DNA of 64,000 bases, from NCBI RefSeq assembly GCF_036370855.1, contig NC_088099.1, forward strand, positions 22,101,501 through 22,165,500, read 5' to 3'. Shown in pieces: positions 26,601 to 39,859 of this stretch. Source of the DNA: Dromaius novaehollandiae (Eukaryota > Chordata > Aves > Casuariiformes > Dromaiidae). Each line of letters starts with the position of its first letter. Position 1 is the stretch's first letter. The position numbers and the translations under genes are program-made. Under the pieces are notes generated by a model. It worked only from the letters and a program-made list of their open reading frames with translations, was not told the DNA's origin and searched no databases.

Positions 26601-29600
26601 GAGGGCAAAGAATACATTTTACTATGCTTTTGCAGCCACAGTAACACAGTCTCAACACCCAGACTTGGGTCTGTGGATGCTACTGCAAAACTGTATTAAT
26701 GATAAGCAGTAATAATATCAGGCAGTAATATAGGAAATGAAGTCAGACCTCAACTTTCTATGTGCAGTCCTTGACGTATGCAATCCTGAAATGAACTTTA
26801 ATTACTTAAACAGCTCCAGGTAGGTCAGAGCAGCTTGTGGTACCCACCCAAGAGATGGCTCAGTTGAAGTCTAATTAATGAAGGAGAACTCTTAATCAAC
26901 CACCTACTGCTGTGCATGGACTGTACTTAGAGTGCTTTATTTTCAGTGGGGAGACAGATAAGTTGCATCTTCAAAGTCACTATTAGCGTCATCTCTGATG
27001 TGAGCAACTGGGGATACACAAATGCTGATGTGATGAAACGACCTTTTGCAGCAGAGATCAGCCATGTCTCCTGGGCAATGTGTTGAATCTCCATTAGAAG
27101 GGTAATGAGAATTTGAAGAGATCCCTTAATAATCCTTTTCTGCCATTTTATTTTTAAGACAGACAATGCTGAAAAGGCTCTGAATTTGTCTCTTGAGCCA
27201 TGAAGCTGAAATTCCGTATTATTTATGTACAATTAATTTCTTTGGACTAATTATATCTTGACTAATTAGTAACAGCACATTTTACATGAGTCTTAAGCTT
27301 ATCTGAAATACAGAGATAGCCATTCCAAACCATTCAGACAAGAAGCTCCTCGTGGTTGAAACAGGAGGAGCAAGAGAGAAGGATAGATGAAATAGCACTT
27401 GAATCCTTCCATCCCAGTGCACATCCTAATCTATCCTGCCTGACAAAATGTCTTTTGCTATTAGCAAGTTCTTATGGGAAAGTCACCCTGGAGGGGAGAA
27501 AGTTAACCCCTCCAATTTTGCTTCTAGGATTTCCGGCTCATTATTTCCTAATATCTATATTGGTAATACAGGGAACGAATTTTAGCACTGCCTATGTTGC
27601 TGCTGCCTGGGCCTGGCGTAATGGCTCATTTCACTCAGAGTGAGAAATAAAAAACAGACAAGATTTTTGCTGTTTTTGATGGTCATTCTGGGAAGGTCTA
27701 ATTTATAAGGAACAAGACTGGTTGATACACTGCTGCATTTCAGACTATCAAAATTTATGTTATATTAAACATAGCATACACAAAACTCAGAATAAATACA
27801 GATGTGTAGTTGATTGATCATTTTCCTCCTGGCATTTGATTCTTTACTTGTGTAATTATTTCCTTCAGTTTGAGATAGATACAAGATGCTGTCACTTCAG
27901 TGCATTATGTACAGTGCATTTAGTACATATGGCTGTTGGATAGTGGTAAATGACAAGCAACAGCCTGGCAGTGGAGAATCAAGTCCACGACCTCCAAGGA
28001 CAAGCATGAACAGAGCTCATTAATTAGGAAAGAAAAAGTTCCAACAAGCTGTATTTTCAAAGAAGGCAACAGCAGTACTTATTAAGGTTACATAATGACT
28101 AAGGTATCTCAGTATAAAGCTGTGATCTGCAGTTTCATTTTTTAAAGATGTTAACTTCTGTCAATATACTGCATTGGTTTCACTTTATCCAAGAGCCCTC
28201 ATGTTTTATGTTTAACCTGATAAAAGGAAAAATTATTTTAAATCACGTATGTCATTAAGCCAGTAGCATTTAAAGCATTAAGTACTAAATATCTATGCAG
28301 CATCTCTTCTACACTTTCTCAAATTTAATAATTTAAGTGCCAGTCTTGTTTATATTAAAAAGATTTGTATTAAAAGGCAAACTGAAGATTAAGAAAATGT
28401 CCTGAAATCTCATCAACTTTTGTGATCATGTAAATGCATACAGCAATTTTATTATGACATTTTATTTAAATCTGGACAAACGTATGAAAGGAATTGCTTA
28501 ACAAGTAATGGAGGCAAAACAGAAAAATTACCAGCTAGCCAAACAACAGTGATGAATACTGCTTCCGCCCACAGTAATTTCAAAAGTAGATGGGAGTGAG
28601 GTACACCCAATATGTGATGAATGTAAAAACAGCACTACCATCTATTTCTGTCTGCAAGTGTCCATAAAATAGCTCATTCATTTACTGACAGAGAACAAAT
28701 GGAAAGTACAGAATTAACCATCTCTACTTGTAAGCACCCTCTCTTTTACTTTCACCCACAACTCTTGGTCAAACTATACTTTTTTTCTATTGCAAGACAT
28801 CTGCTTTCCTTATTTTTATCTGAAACATTTGTCATACAGAAAATCTAATCTACTATGTCATATACACATTCAGAATGACCATGAGGCAATCAGCTTTAGT
28901 GAAGTATCAACCTAGTGTGCATCATATTAGCAATATTTAAATTAAAAGAAAGACAATAATATGTGAATGAATACAGTTATAGTTTTCTCTGTATTAAAAT
29001 ACGGAATACGACTGCATTCTTTGTAGTATTCTCCAGGGGTTGCACCTACGTACAAGTCTGCCACAATGTAGTGTCTTCTGCGTGAACCCAGCTTTGCTAT
29101 GGGTATGTTTATAATACGTTACATGAGGATCATTACACACGAGTGCTGACATTATTGAGGAGCCGTGCCATGCCTATTGGAGTGCAGCCTGCCCCAGGAG
29201 TGGTGACAGAGGACACAGGAAGAAAAAGCAATCTGAGTTCTTTGCACAAAACAGAGACTTTACATACCTCTGCTATACCAGTGTAGAAAAGGTTTCTCTG
29301 CTCACTAACCCCTCTTGAGCCTGTGAACATGCACTCGTTGCAGATGCATGCTTTCCCTCAGAAGAGTTACAGTGGCTGGCATTTAAACTGTCTTTGCAGT
29401 CAATATTATGCAAAATAAGCTTCACTAGAAGCTTACGAGTATGATAAAAACAGCAACCCTTCATTTCACTGCAGGACAAAAGCAACATCTACCACAACAG
29501 TGCAGTGATCCATTCACACCCTGGCTGTTGCTAGCAATGTACTAAAGGAAAAAAAAAATCATGTTCTCTTATTTGTCCTTACTGTTAAACCAAAATATAA

Positions 29601-30289
29601 AATATTCCATAAATGAACATTACATGAGTGGTGTCAGAAAATATCCTACCTACCATGAACGTAACCTTTTTGTCTGCTGACTGTAGCTGGAACTAGTACC
29701 CACATTATTCCCTCCATGGTTATACTCTCAGGACGTATGGGACAAGGAGAAACCTCTTTTGGAAAAGGCAGGTGAAGAGGATGGTAACCTCGAATGGTTA
29801 AGAGCTTCAGATCAAGCATTCAAATATCACTGCTAGCAAGGGATCCACAGAGTAACATACTCAGGAATGAAAAGACACTATGCTTCTGTACAAACTTTTG
29901 GTATACTGCTGCTTAAAATCATGGACTTCAGCTCTGGTGAAGCTAAAATTACTGATTTCATTGCATGTGCTTCAAAAATCATATCACAAGGGGGATTTTC
30001 TTCTATGGCTTTAGCAGCTATTGACGTGATGTCATGTAGTAGTAAAACGTCACATACTCAAGAATTAGTAATGTGAATGTCTAGTAAGGGTTCTTAGTAC
30101 TTAAAATACTTCATGCAATACTTTCAATGGAGATGGCAGAGAAAGTAAAATATCTGTGTATATTAGCCTATTACAAGATGACTATTACAAATATTATGCA
30201 ATGTTAGGGAAAAAAAAGAAACCTGAGACATATGAGGAGCTGTAGCTCCTGTAGCAGATAAAGGCACATTAATCTGCTGTAAGAAAATC

Positions 30290-30645
30290 AGACATCCACT
30301 GGAACAATGTGCACAGTTCTGGTCACTCTTGTTCCAAAAAGCGGAATTCAGAGCACAAAAGGGCAGAGGAGGACTAAAACGAGCAGAAAAATAGAAAGCT
30401 GTCTTATAAGAGGATTTCAGATGAGCTCAACTTGTTTAGTCTGCTGAAAGCAGAGCTGAAAGGCATATGGCTCTTCTCTATAAACACTTTGGAGGATAAA
30501 CAACCGAGGTATTGAGGGCCTGCTTAGGTTAATGGAGAATATTGGCACAAGAACAAATGGGTATAAACTGGCTATGAATAAATTTATGAGGAAGTTATTA
30601 GAAAGACCATTAGAAAGATCAACCAGAAGAGCAAGGCTCTTGTCC
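30290..30645 (+). mobile_element. Decayed CR1-type LINE fragment
   Basis: It reads in CR1 3' order: GTGCACAGTTCTGGTCACTC, CTTATAAGAGGATTTCAGAT, TTGTTTAGTCTGCTGAAAG, CTATAAACACTTTGGAGGAT, then GGCACAAGAACAAATGGGTA and CTGGCTATGAATAAATTTAT. No coding capacity remains. The frame on the opposite strand at 30417-30689 is incidental. Confidence 0.72.
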
Positions 30646-33417
30646 TTGCTGCATTTCCTATAGCATATTGCTTCAGAAGAGTCACCCACTTAGCTGGTAT
30701 CCTCCGTATCTGATACTATGTACTTCAAAGCACTCCAGGTGCTGGAAACTCACAATAACAGAGACAGGCAGAGAGGAATATGCAAGCCAAAAATTCTCCA
30801 TAGTTGGTCATAAAATGAAGCTTACTAAATTTATGAATGGAATTAATGATGAACAGTAAATAGACGAGAAATTATGTGTTCCTGTCTATATCTAGAACAT
30901 TGAATCAAACTTGAAGTAAATACATCTTAGACAAATAAAAAGGAATCTGTTGTACAGTGCTTAACTGACCTGGGAGATTCCCTACCACAGTACATCTTAC
31001 ATCTTTAAAAAAGATGTGCTATGCAAACTCTTTAGAGATTGCAGAGATCAAGCAAACTGCAAACTAATGTCAATTTAGAAGAAACTACTTACGTTGTCAT
31101 CATCGTCTACTTCTACCTTCTCATTTCTTCCCTGCTAGGATATGCTACCAGCTGCTTCTAGGACTCTGAGCAGCTGGAGTCCCCAGCTCAAGACGATGTA
31201 ATTATTCATTATTGTTACAATCACAATGAGAGATTCTAATAATAACCAGTGCTGAATAGGAACAGTGTTAGAAGGAAGGACCCCAGTCAGTTTATCTAAT
31301 TGGTTTTTATACAGATAGATAATGAAATTGTGTTGGCCACATATAAAGACTTAGAATGGGACTTAAGTCTTCTAAGATTAATCACCCCAAAAGGGAGGTA
31401 TCTAGAGACAGTTTAGACAAGAAGCTTAGAGTATATGAAGCAGAAAGAGGACTCTAGAATCTAGACATCTAAATTCATTACCCTTCTTTATAACAGAATC
31501 TAGATGACAAGCAGATTACATAGCTGTTACATGGCTGCATTTAGCTTTTATATAGCTAGGCAAGAAAAAATACACCTTAAAACTAGCTGTTAAATATTTA
31601 AACAAAAAGCAAGCAAGCTCTGATATCAGAGTAGGAGCATGAGGGTAAGGTTTGTAATGCAGAGAGATTGTGGGTGACCACCTGTTACATCTAGGTAAAC
31701 TGCTTATCACAGAGGAAAAGGTAAATAATACCTTTAGCTTCAGTCATTTTAAATAGAGATGTCTGAAAACATTCAGAGCAAATATTTCTGCACTGAAGTT
31801 AGGTGACACATGAAAAATCTCATATTTCACAGAGACTTTGAATTTAAATTTTAAAGGAATTCAGTTAGTGCTTGAAACCTGCCTGATTTCCTATTCGCTT
31901 TCTTGTCTGGCTCCTCCACTAAAAACCTCAGAACAAACCTGGAGTTTGAAATAATTCTTCTGACAATTGCATTGATTTGAAACACAAATAACCCTATGGC
32001 TTCACTTCGTCCTGATTCAAACCAGCGTGATAGTCTAGTACATGCCAATTTTTTTTCCAGTGTATTTCATCCTATCCTAAGGAAATGCATATGCAAATTA
32101 TTTGCTGTGTCATTTGCTTTGGTGGCTTAACTCTTCAGTGAAATAATCAGCAGCAGAATTCATTGAGCATGCACTCTATTTTATGGCATAATTTCATTCA
32201 GTCACAGCAATGAAACAGAAGCAGGTGCCCATGGCAGGCAGGCAGAGCAGAAATTCACCATCTCAAACAATTACACTCCTTTCAATACTACCTCTTCTCA
32301 CCTTCTTCAATAGGAGTTCTCTAGTTAGAGATTTTCCAGTACCATAAAATAACACTGATAGTTTAAAGCTCCAATGAGACAAATGATGAAGCTGCTGGCA
32401 CTGAAGAAAAGAAAGGAATTGGTGCAAGATTCAACAGAGAAATGACTATCCACTTAGCTAAATCATTAAACAAAATAAAACTCATGAAGTTTCTTCCAGA
32501 AGAAACATTTGTTTTATTTTTATATGATATTTTTTCAATGGAATTTTTTCAAAGGCAAAAACAGTATTTCAACCCAACTTTATTTGAAGGTCAAACCACC
32601 AGAAAGCATATTGTTTAATTCTAGCTGATGCTGACATGAGATATCCACACAACAGAAAAGAAACAGCTTGGAACAACATAATACATACATAGACCACCAA
32701 CCACTAGAGATCAGAGTTCAAATGATGACTAAGATCTAAGTGAAGATCAGCCTAATGCTTTTATCCGAGTCTGGATTTGTGTTTTTTACGAAGTGACCAT
32801 CACAATAAATAACCCTGCCTATAAAAGCCTCTTGCAATTTTTGATAGGCATAATGCAGTGAAAAATGTAGTCATTCCATGAACTAGATTTAAATGACAAG
32901 GTACTGGGAGCACAGGGCCAGCACCTTGTCGACTGAGGAAATGTTGGTGTAGCTACTCTAAGTGATATGCCTAGTACAGAGACATTTCACTAGTGAGAAA
33001 AGGGGCTTATCTCCATTTCTCTTACTCTGATCTGAAACCTAGGAGACTAAACTAATATAAATTACCATTTACAATAGGAAGTGAATCTATTCACAAAGTC
33101 TATGTCAGTACGGCTGTAGCCGAGCTGCTGTAGCAAAGCAAAAAACTTTACTGAATAGATATACCTTCGCTTAAATCAGCTTACAGTAAAGAACTAAGCT
33201 GTGTTGCTTTTTATCACCAGCCCCTTAGCCCAGTCTGACTGCCCCGATTTTCAACTCCTGTTTCCCATTTCTTTTTTTCTTGGTCCAATTTTACACACCT
33301 GCCTTTCTCTGCACCTCTGGTGTTTTTTTTTTATTCTTTCCCTCCCTCCTTTTTGCTACTTGTGGAACATAGAATTAAAGCAGATACTTGATTTGCTTTT
33401 GAAGCATATGTCAGTTG

Positions 33418-33484
33418 GGGAGGAGGAGGAGAGAGACTGACAGACAGACAGAGACAGTGAGACTGAGAGAGAGAGAGAGAGAGA
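33418..33484. repeat. GA-rich simple repeat (GGAGGA, CAGA and GA units)
   Basis: A purine-rich tract passing from GGAGGA units through GACAGACAGACA to a perfect GA run. It could adopt a triplex-type structure. Confidence 0.9.
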
Positions 33485-33883
33485 AATATCTAAAAACTTT
33501 CTTTATATATTTGTGTCTCAGATATAGGCCCTAGCTGCAGTTTCTATAGGACTGAAGATTAGGGAACGACCTAGTGGAAAGCCTGACCATGCAGCTGTAC
33601 TGACAGCTGGTGGCAAAATTCCTTTGCTTTCAGAAATGGCACCAATTTCATATTTAGCTAAAATTAGAAAAAAATTAACAGAAATAATGCAATAAAGTAT
33701 AGAAAATACATCTAGTTTTAAGACAGACCTGTTAATTTCACAGAGAAAAGCTTTTTACTTAAATGACAGCTCTGTTGATAGAACAGATGGGATTACATAT
33801 CAGTATAAAACCTAATAAAAGATATGAATATATTTACAGTGGCTGGACTTTTCCACAGAGATTTTTCTTTTTCCTTTTCTTTC

Positions 33884-33901
33884 GGGGCGGGGGGGGGAGG
33901 G
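33884..33901 (+). repeat. G-rich tract with G-quadruplex potential
   Basis: GGGGCGGGGGGGGAGGG-like run following a T/C-rich stretch. It is an isolated G tract in AT-rich intron. Confidence 0.75.
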
Positions 33902-36325
33902 AATGTTTGTTCCTTTTGCCTTTTATGAACCCCTAATGTTTCATAAACATACTTTCAGAATTAATACGCAAGAAATCTTATTATCTTCTTTTTTCTAGTC
34001 TGTAATTTGACTCTATTTGTTTTTTCATTTCTAGTTCACCATTTCCACTTTTGGTCTGCTGTTATTTTTTTGGTGCTTTGTCTTTCACGTTCTCTCTCCT
34101 ATTTTAATATATTATATAGAGTAAATATAAGCTTCTCTTTTATGACCTTTTTTTAGTTAAAGATTATAAACTTGGTTCCTCTACAAGTAATGGCCCATTT
34201 CTGTGAATAATCAGGGAAACCACAACTGTATTACATAGGCACTACTTTATTATAGGCACTATAGTAGATTAGGAAAGGAAAATGGATACTTATCGCAAAG
34301 TCAGTCTGCATGTCTGCTTTTCACTACTGTTTACCCTCTGAATATCTTTCACATGGATGAATCTGCAATGTTCTGGTGATATTAAATAGTGATTTTAAAA
34401 GCTTGAGCAATGGCTGAGTTTCACTGTCTGTATTAAACCACACATTTGGCACAAATAAAAAAAAAATGTGATAAAACAATCACTAATAATCAATAATTAA
34501 TTCTTTCCCTCCCCCCACCCTCCACCCCTTTCCAGCATTGGTCTAGTGTTTTTATCAGCTGAAGTGGTCTGCTTTAACCACAGCCTGCCAACACAGGACA
34601 TTGCTCCTGGCAGGGGTATTGTAGTACATATTGTAGATTATAAATCATTTTTTCATTTCCAGACAATCATAAATTTATCTGCTTACACGGGAGACAACAC
34701 TACACAATAACATCTAATGCTGCTGCTTCTCAACATCGTACAAGTCAGGCACACAAGTACAGGCTAAGACTGCATCAACACTTACAAATATATTCTTTAA
34801 AACTTTTCTGTTGTATTTTAAATGTACACCTACAACAAAGCAAAAAAAAAAGCCATAAAAAATGTCTGCTTTTCTTACCCTCCATGTAATAGAGAGACAG
34901 TGGTTTACATTCCATTTGAATCACTCATCTCCCAGAAAAGGCTTCTGCAGTAAGTCTTACACATGCCAATATGGTCCATGAAAAAGAATAATGCTGGGAC
35001 AAAGTCTCTGCATAAATTGTACAGTCCTCTTCTGATGTTACAGATGAATTCCACAGAAGCTTTGGGAATTCACTCTCTAGCTTCTTGCTAACAAGTTAAA
35101 ATTAGGAAATCTGCAGAGAAATGACCTTTAAACAATTTATGAGAAACTTTAGATGCAATAAAAATAATTGCACTGCAACCTTTCCCCCAGCTCCACATTC
35201 TCTTAGCGTTGTTATGGTTACAGAGTCAAGACTTCAGAATTTAGGAGAGGCTGAAATTAAGGATTTCCAGGTAATTTCAAATCAAACCCTCATATAGGTA
35301 TTCAGACACAATATTTAATTGGAAGATCACAAACTTCCCCTGCTTCCTGGCTCAAATCAAAACCTTTAATTCTGGCATTCGGTGCTTGCCGTTGCAACAT
35401 CCCATTATCATGGGATACAGCAGATGTAATTTACTATACTTAATATAAAACAGAAAAAAATACTTTGACAAGTAGCTAAACCATCTCTTATGTTGTCAGT
35501 GTTCAAACCTTCAAACTTCAGCATTGAATACTACTCCATTAGTTGACATTAAGAGAAATGTGAACTCCAACTACATTCTTGAAACCTTTATTGAGGAAAA
35601 GAGATGGCTCAAAATCTGGCTAATTTGCCTGAATAATGAAGGATAAAAGATTGAGCAGTTTATACAGTTTATATACTTGGCACTTTGCTATAGTAAAACC
35701 CTGCCCATGGTCTTTAGTGCACAACACGTTGTTAATAAAATATGGTGAGCAATGGCTAATGACAGAAGAATTTCTAACAGCACTACAGTATCCATTCAGT
35801 AAACTCTTTTCTTGGTTGCAGTCAAAGAATATGAAGCACAGAGGAAGAACTGAGAATTATTCCCCGATGTTGATGCTACCCCTGCAATAAATCACTGTAC
35901 TTCTACAATTCAGAGCAACCTTTAGGCTCCCCTAAAATGTATGACTAGGCACAATGAGCACCTAGGTAACCTACATTGCTAGGTAACCATAGCCATAAAT
36001 AATAGACAGAGATAGCATTTGTAGGGTCAAGAGAATCTTGGCTATATTCCCTTTTTGTACTGTTTTTCTACTGTTGATCTTTCTTATGTCAACAGTTGGA
36101 ATAAGGTGGCAGGGAGCCATGACAAAGACGCTGTATTTATAAGGGAAAGATTTACATTTTTATAAAGACACTGTGTCGGTAAGGATCATGACCAAGACTT
36201 CTATATAAACCTAACTGAATAAGTGACTCTATTCATCTATTTTTGCTCTAGATGCAAGGACATTGCAATTTTTCATGCAATTTTTCTCCGTGGATCTAGC
36301 GGATCTTTTTTTTAACCACTCTTGA

Positions 36326-36375
36326 AACAGACAATTGCAATGCCGTGCCTTTACAAGCAGACAACTACAATGCTT
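36326..36375 (+). repeat. Decayed tandem duplication, about 31-bp period
   Basis: ACAGACAATTGCAATGC recurs as GCAGACAACTACAATGC about 31 bases on, and the T/C-rich remainder is also similar. Confidence 0.7.
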
Positions 36376-37240
36376 TACTCCTCCACATCAAATAACTGAA
36401 AATCAATAAACAATATCTTAATTTCACAGATCTTTTCAAAAATTAGAGTAAAAATGTATCATAATACTGCATATCAATTAATTTTTTCCATGCATGGTAA
36501 ATAAATTCACAATGTTAGTATAGCAAAACATGAAATATTTTAAATTTCACAAAAATTACTTGAGTTAGCCAATTGTACAACTTACAAATGACAACTTATT
36601 TGAACATGACAGTTTTCCATCATTTGAAAGAGATTAACACTGATGCTTTCTAACAACTTCTGTTTTTTCTCACTAGAAAGATTTTCTCATAGCAGTTCTT
36701 TTGAATCTGTTCATAGAGAAACAAGAATGACCGTAAGTTTTTTCTTCTTTTCATGATGTACTTGACGGCCTGTGTTACAGGGTTGCCAATTTTTCTGTCT
36801 ATAAATTTTCTGTCCAATTCTTCTGTCCTTTTTCTTGTCTTAGGAAGAATCATTTTCCTCATAATTTTAGAGATCAGGAGTCTGTAGTACCTTTTCCCTC
36901 TCTCCAAAACTTCAACTTTTGTAGTTACGTTGCAGTATTAACCAAAACTCACAATCAGAACTGATGTTACAGCTGGACTACTAAACCCCAAAAGACATGG
37001 TGTGGGAACCAAGTATATCAGCAAAGCTGTGAAAATAGTGACAAACTAATGCAAGGTTAGCACGATGGTCATTCTTGTGATTTTGTCACGGGATTTGTGA
37101 TGCATATTTTTCATATTAAGTATTTGAGAATCTCAATCTATTTCTTTCCTAATGTAAATATATAGTTAGCTTGTATGTTTATTTTCAGGTTTATGCTAAG
37201 CTCCTTTTTAATAAGCAAGATGAGCTTTAGTTGAACCCTC

Positions 37241-37723
37241 TGTAAGGGGAAGTTCTTTCTCTGGGAAACTACAGAGCAGGCAGAGGAGAGCAGGAAAGGA
37301 AAGAGAGGGCTGCAGATATAACCAGGCTTGGCTGGCAAGAAAGGCACAGCATGGAGCTGCAAGCCTGCAGCTTACACAGAGACACTGAGAAACTCCCGAA
37401 AGGAGAGAGAGATGAGGCCTCAGAGCAGAGGGAAGATTCCCGGAGACCAAAGCAGCAGGAGCAGGGCTTGCTGCCACTTAGAAAGTATCTGAGTTAACCG
37501 CAACTAGGCCAGGAAGCAAGGACATATCTGCAAGGACAAGTAAGCAAGGGGACAGCTGCCTGTAAACCCTTTCATTTCTACTCTGTCATCCCTATCTGAG
37601 TTTTCTCTGCTCAAATAGTATTCTAATTCAGATTCTAATAAAAGCTGGCTTTTAGTTTAAAAGCCTTTCTGTGTTCAGTCTGGGCACATCCACTTCAAAG
37701 ACACAGCCAGCAAGAGCCTGACA
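37241..37723 (+). mobile_element. Possible solo LTR
   Basis: A GC-richer block starts with TGTAAGG and ends with CTGACA. It has AATAAA at 37637-37642, followed about 80 bases later by the putative end, as in an R-U5 segment. No target-site duplication was found with these limits, and no TATA box is clear. It could instead be an unrelated GC-rich stretch. Confidence 0.3.
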
Positions 37724-39822
37724 GTATGTTGCAAGTGCATCTTAAGGTCTCAAAAAAGAATGTAACAGTATTATTAAAAAAAAATTCAAATGCTTTTTTC
37801 ACGGTCTGATATAGGTCCTATGATATTGCAAACTTCACAACCACAGAGCTAGAGCCTTTTTTGGGGTCCCTCATCTTGTGGGTGTGATGATACTGTAAAA
37901 CCTCCAGCAAAAAGCACTGGACCCGGTGGCAGCTGCATCTCTAGGCTTTTTGCCACACACAAGGGAAAGGTGAGACATGCAGCTGCTGGAAGTGACAGGA
38001 GCCTGAGCGGCTATCCTGCCTCTGCTTTGCTGAGAAGGGGCAGGCCAGATGGAAGCATCCTGCATGACGGACTCAGTCATTATGCCTGACTGGACTACAG
38101 CATGGCCTCCCAGTTATTTATTATCGGTTTCAGAGAGTGGCCCTGCACCAGAGCTGTATGTTTTCTCAGGCACAAGGGGAAATCCTGATGTATAGACATG
38201 CTTCTAGTGTAATAGTAGAGAAAGTAGGCAGCTGCCAGTCCACACGTTGGCAAGGACAACCAGTGCCCAGAATTATTGCTTATTATGCCTTCCTGCCTGC
38301 CTGCCTTCCTGGCAAATTAGCAAAGTGAAAAATCTTGTAGCCAGGCTCATCCCAGAGGAAATGGAAAGGAAAAATGATGTATGTTTTCTTCTCTCAACAC
38401 AGTAAGGAACAATGCCAACCAAGCTGGGAGAAAACAATATTTTGACAGCATTAATACCTGTCTGCTCCTTGTCCTTAACTTGCTACTTTCAGCTTAGTTT
38501 TTAGCTCAGCAGACCATCTACCACCTATCACCACTACCATCTACATCACCTTATTTCAGTTATTGACCTAACTCATTCCTCTTTTAGTTAAAGATCTTGC
38601 AAATTTTCCGATCACTCAGAGCTCGACCAGTTTAGAAACACAGCTCCACATCCCTGCAAGAGCGATTCCACTCCTACGTTGCCTGACCCTGCATATCCTT
38701 CCAGACTGCTCATCCTAGAGGAGCTTAACAGGGCAAGACGCATACGGAGAACTCAGCTCTCTGCCCAGGCTGACCTGATGAAAGGTTAAATTAACTGGCT
38801 CATAGGACAGTGATTTACTTCCATTTGAGAGTAAAAGTTATTTGGAATGGATCAGAGGAAGAATTTTGACTCAGGCCATACATACATGAGCAAGGCATCC
38901 CCTCTATTTTTTAACTTTAACAGACTAGAATGCCAAAACCAGAACTCTTATCCTACATACATTGAAATAAAAAATGCATAGTTATTTGTTTCTTGATGTT
39001 TATAATAATTAAGAATTTTAAGTGGCTGTTCTTAAGGAACAATGTTTTGGGAGGTTTTAAAGCAATCCAAAGTTTGATTAATAAATATATTTGTAATACT
39101 TCATGGACAGATAAATTTTCTCCTTTATGTAGTTAAGCAGACTTCTATTACAAGGAATTAAGTTCAGGATCTTTTGCTCAAATATCCAGGAGAGAAAGGA
39201 ATGTTTATAATCCTCTTTTATGTTTAAAGACTCACTCTGAAGGTCAGCAGTTAGATGGGGACACAATCACAAACATTGGACCAGATAGGATTTCTGCAGA
39301 TGGAAGAGTTATAGTGCTGTCCACCTATAATAGACTGCAGATTATAATCTTTTCTGAGTCTCTTTGCTTGATTTGGTTTGGAATTCCAATGAAAAAATGT
39401 CTTTCCTGGTGTTTTATATTTTGGACAGATGGTAAACACCACAAGACTAGTTTTTAGGATATTTCTACAGATGGTCCTACTAAGAAAAGGAAATGAGGAA
39501 GCAAAGCAAAGTTACAAAACAAAAACAAATAACAAACTGTTCTAAATAGAAATGAAAAATAATACTTTTGTCATCAACTTCACATAATAGACACTTGGTC
39601 GATATTCTAGAAAACATATTTCACGCTGGATCTGAAGAAACTTTGATATCAAGAAATTAAGATTATAACTTTACATTTATTTTAATCATAATAAAAACAA
39701 ATCAGCTATGTGAAGAGTTCAGAAACAATGGGATTTTTAAACTGGGAGATCCTTTCAAAAGGATTGTAAAGATTATTCTTTGAATATTCAAAAATGCAAC
39801 TGCTAATCCAACAGAATGTTTG

Positions 39823-39859
39823 ATTAAGGACTGGAAATGCTCCATTAAGGACTGGAAAT
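39823..39859 (+). repeat. Direct repeat of a 16-bp unit, 21-bp period
   Basis: ATTAAGGACTGGAAAT appears at 39823-39838 and again at 39844-39859 with a 5-base spacer. Confidence 0.92.

Noticed and set aside
26927..27232. 101-codon minus-strand open frame within the 37-kb intron
   Set aside because: Not recognisable as any family, and the EGF exons on either side join in phase without it.
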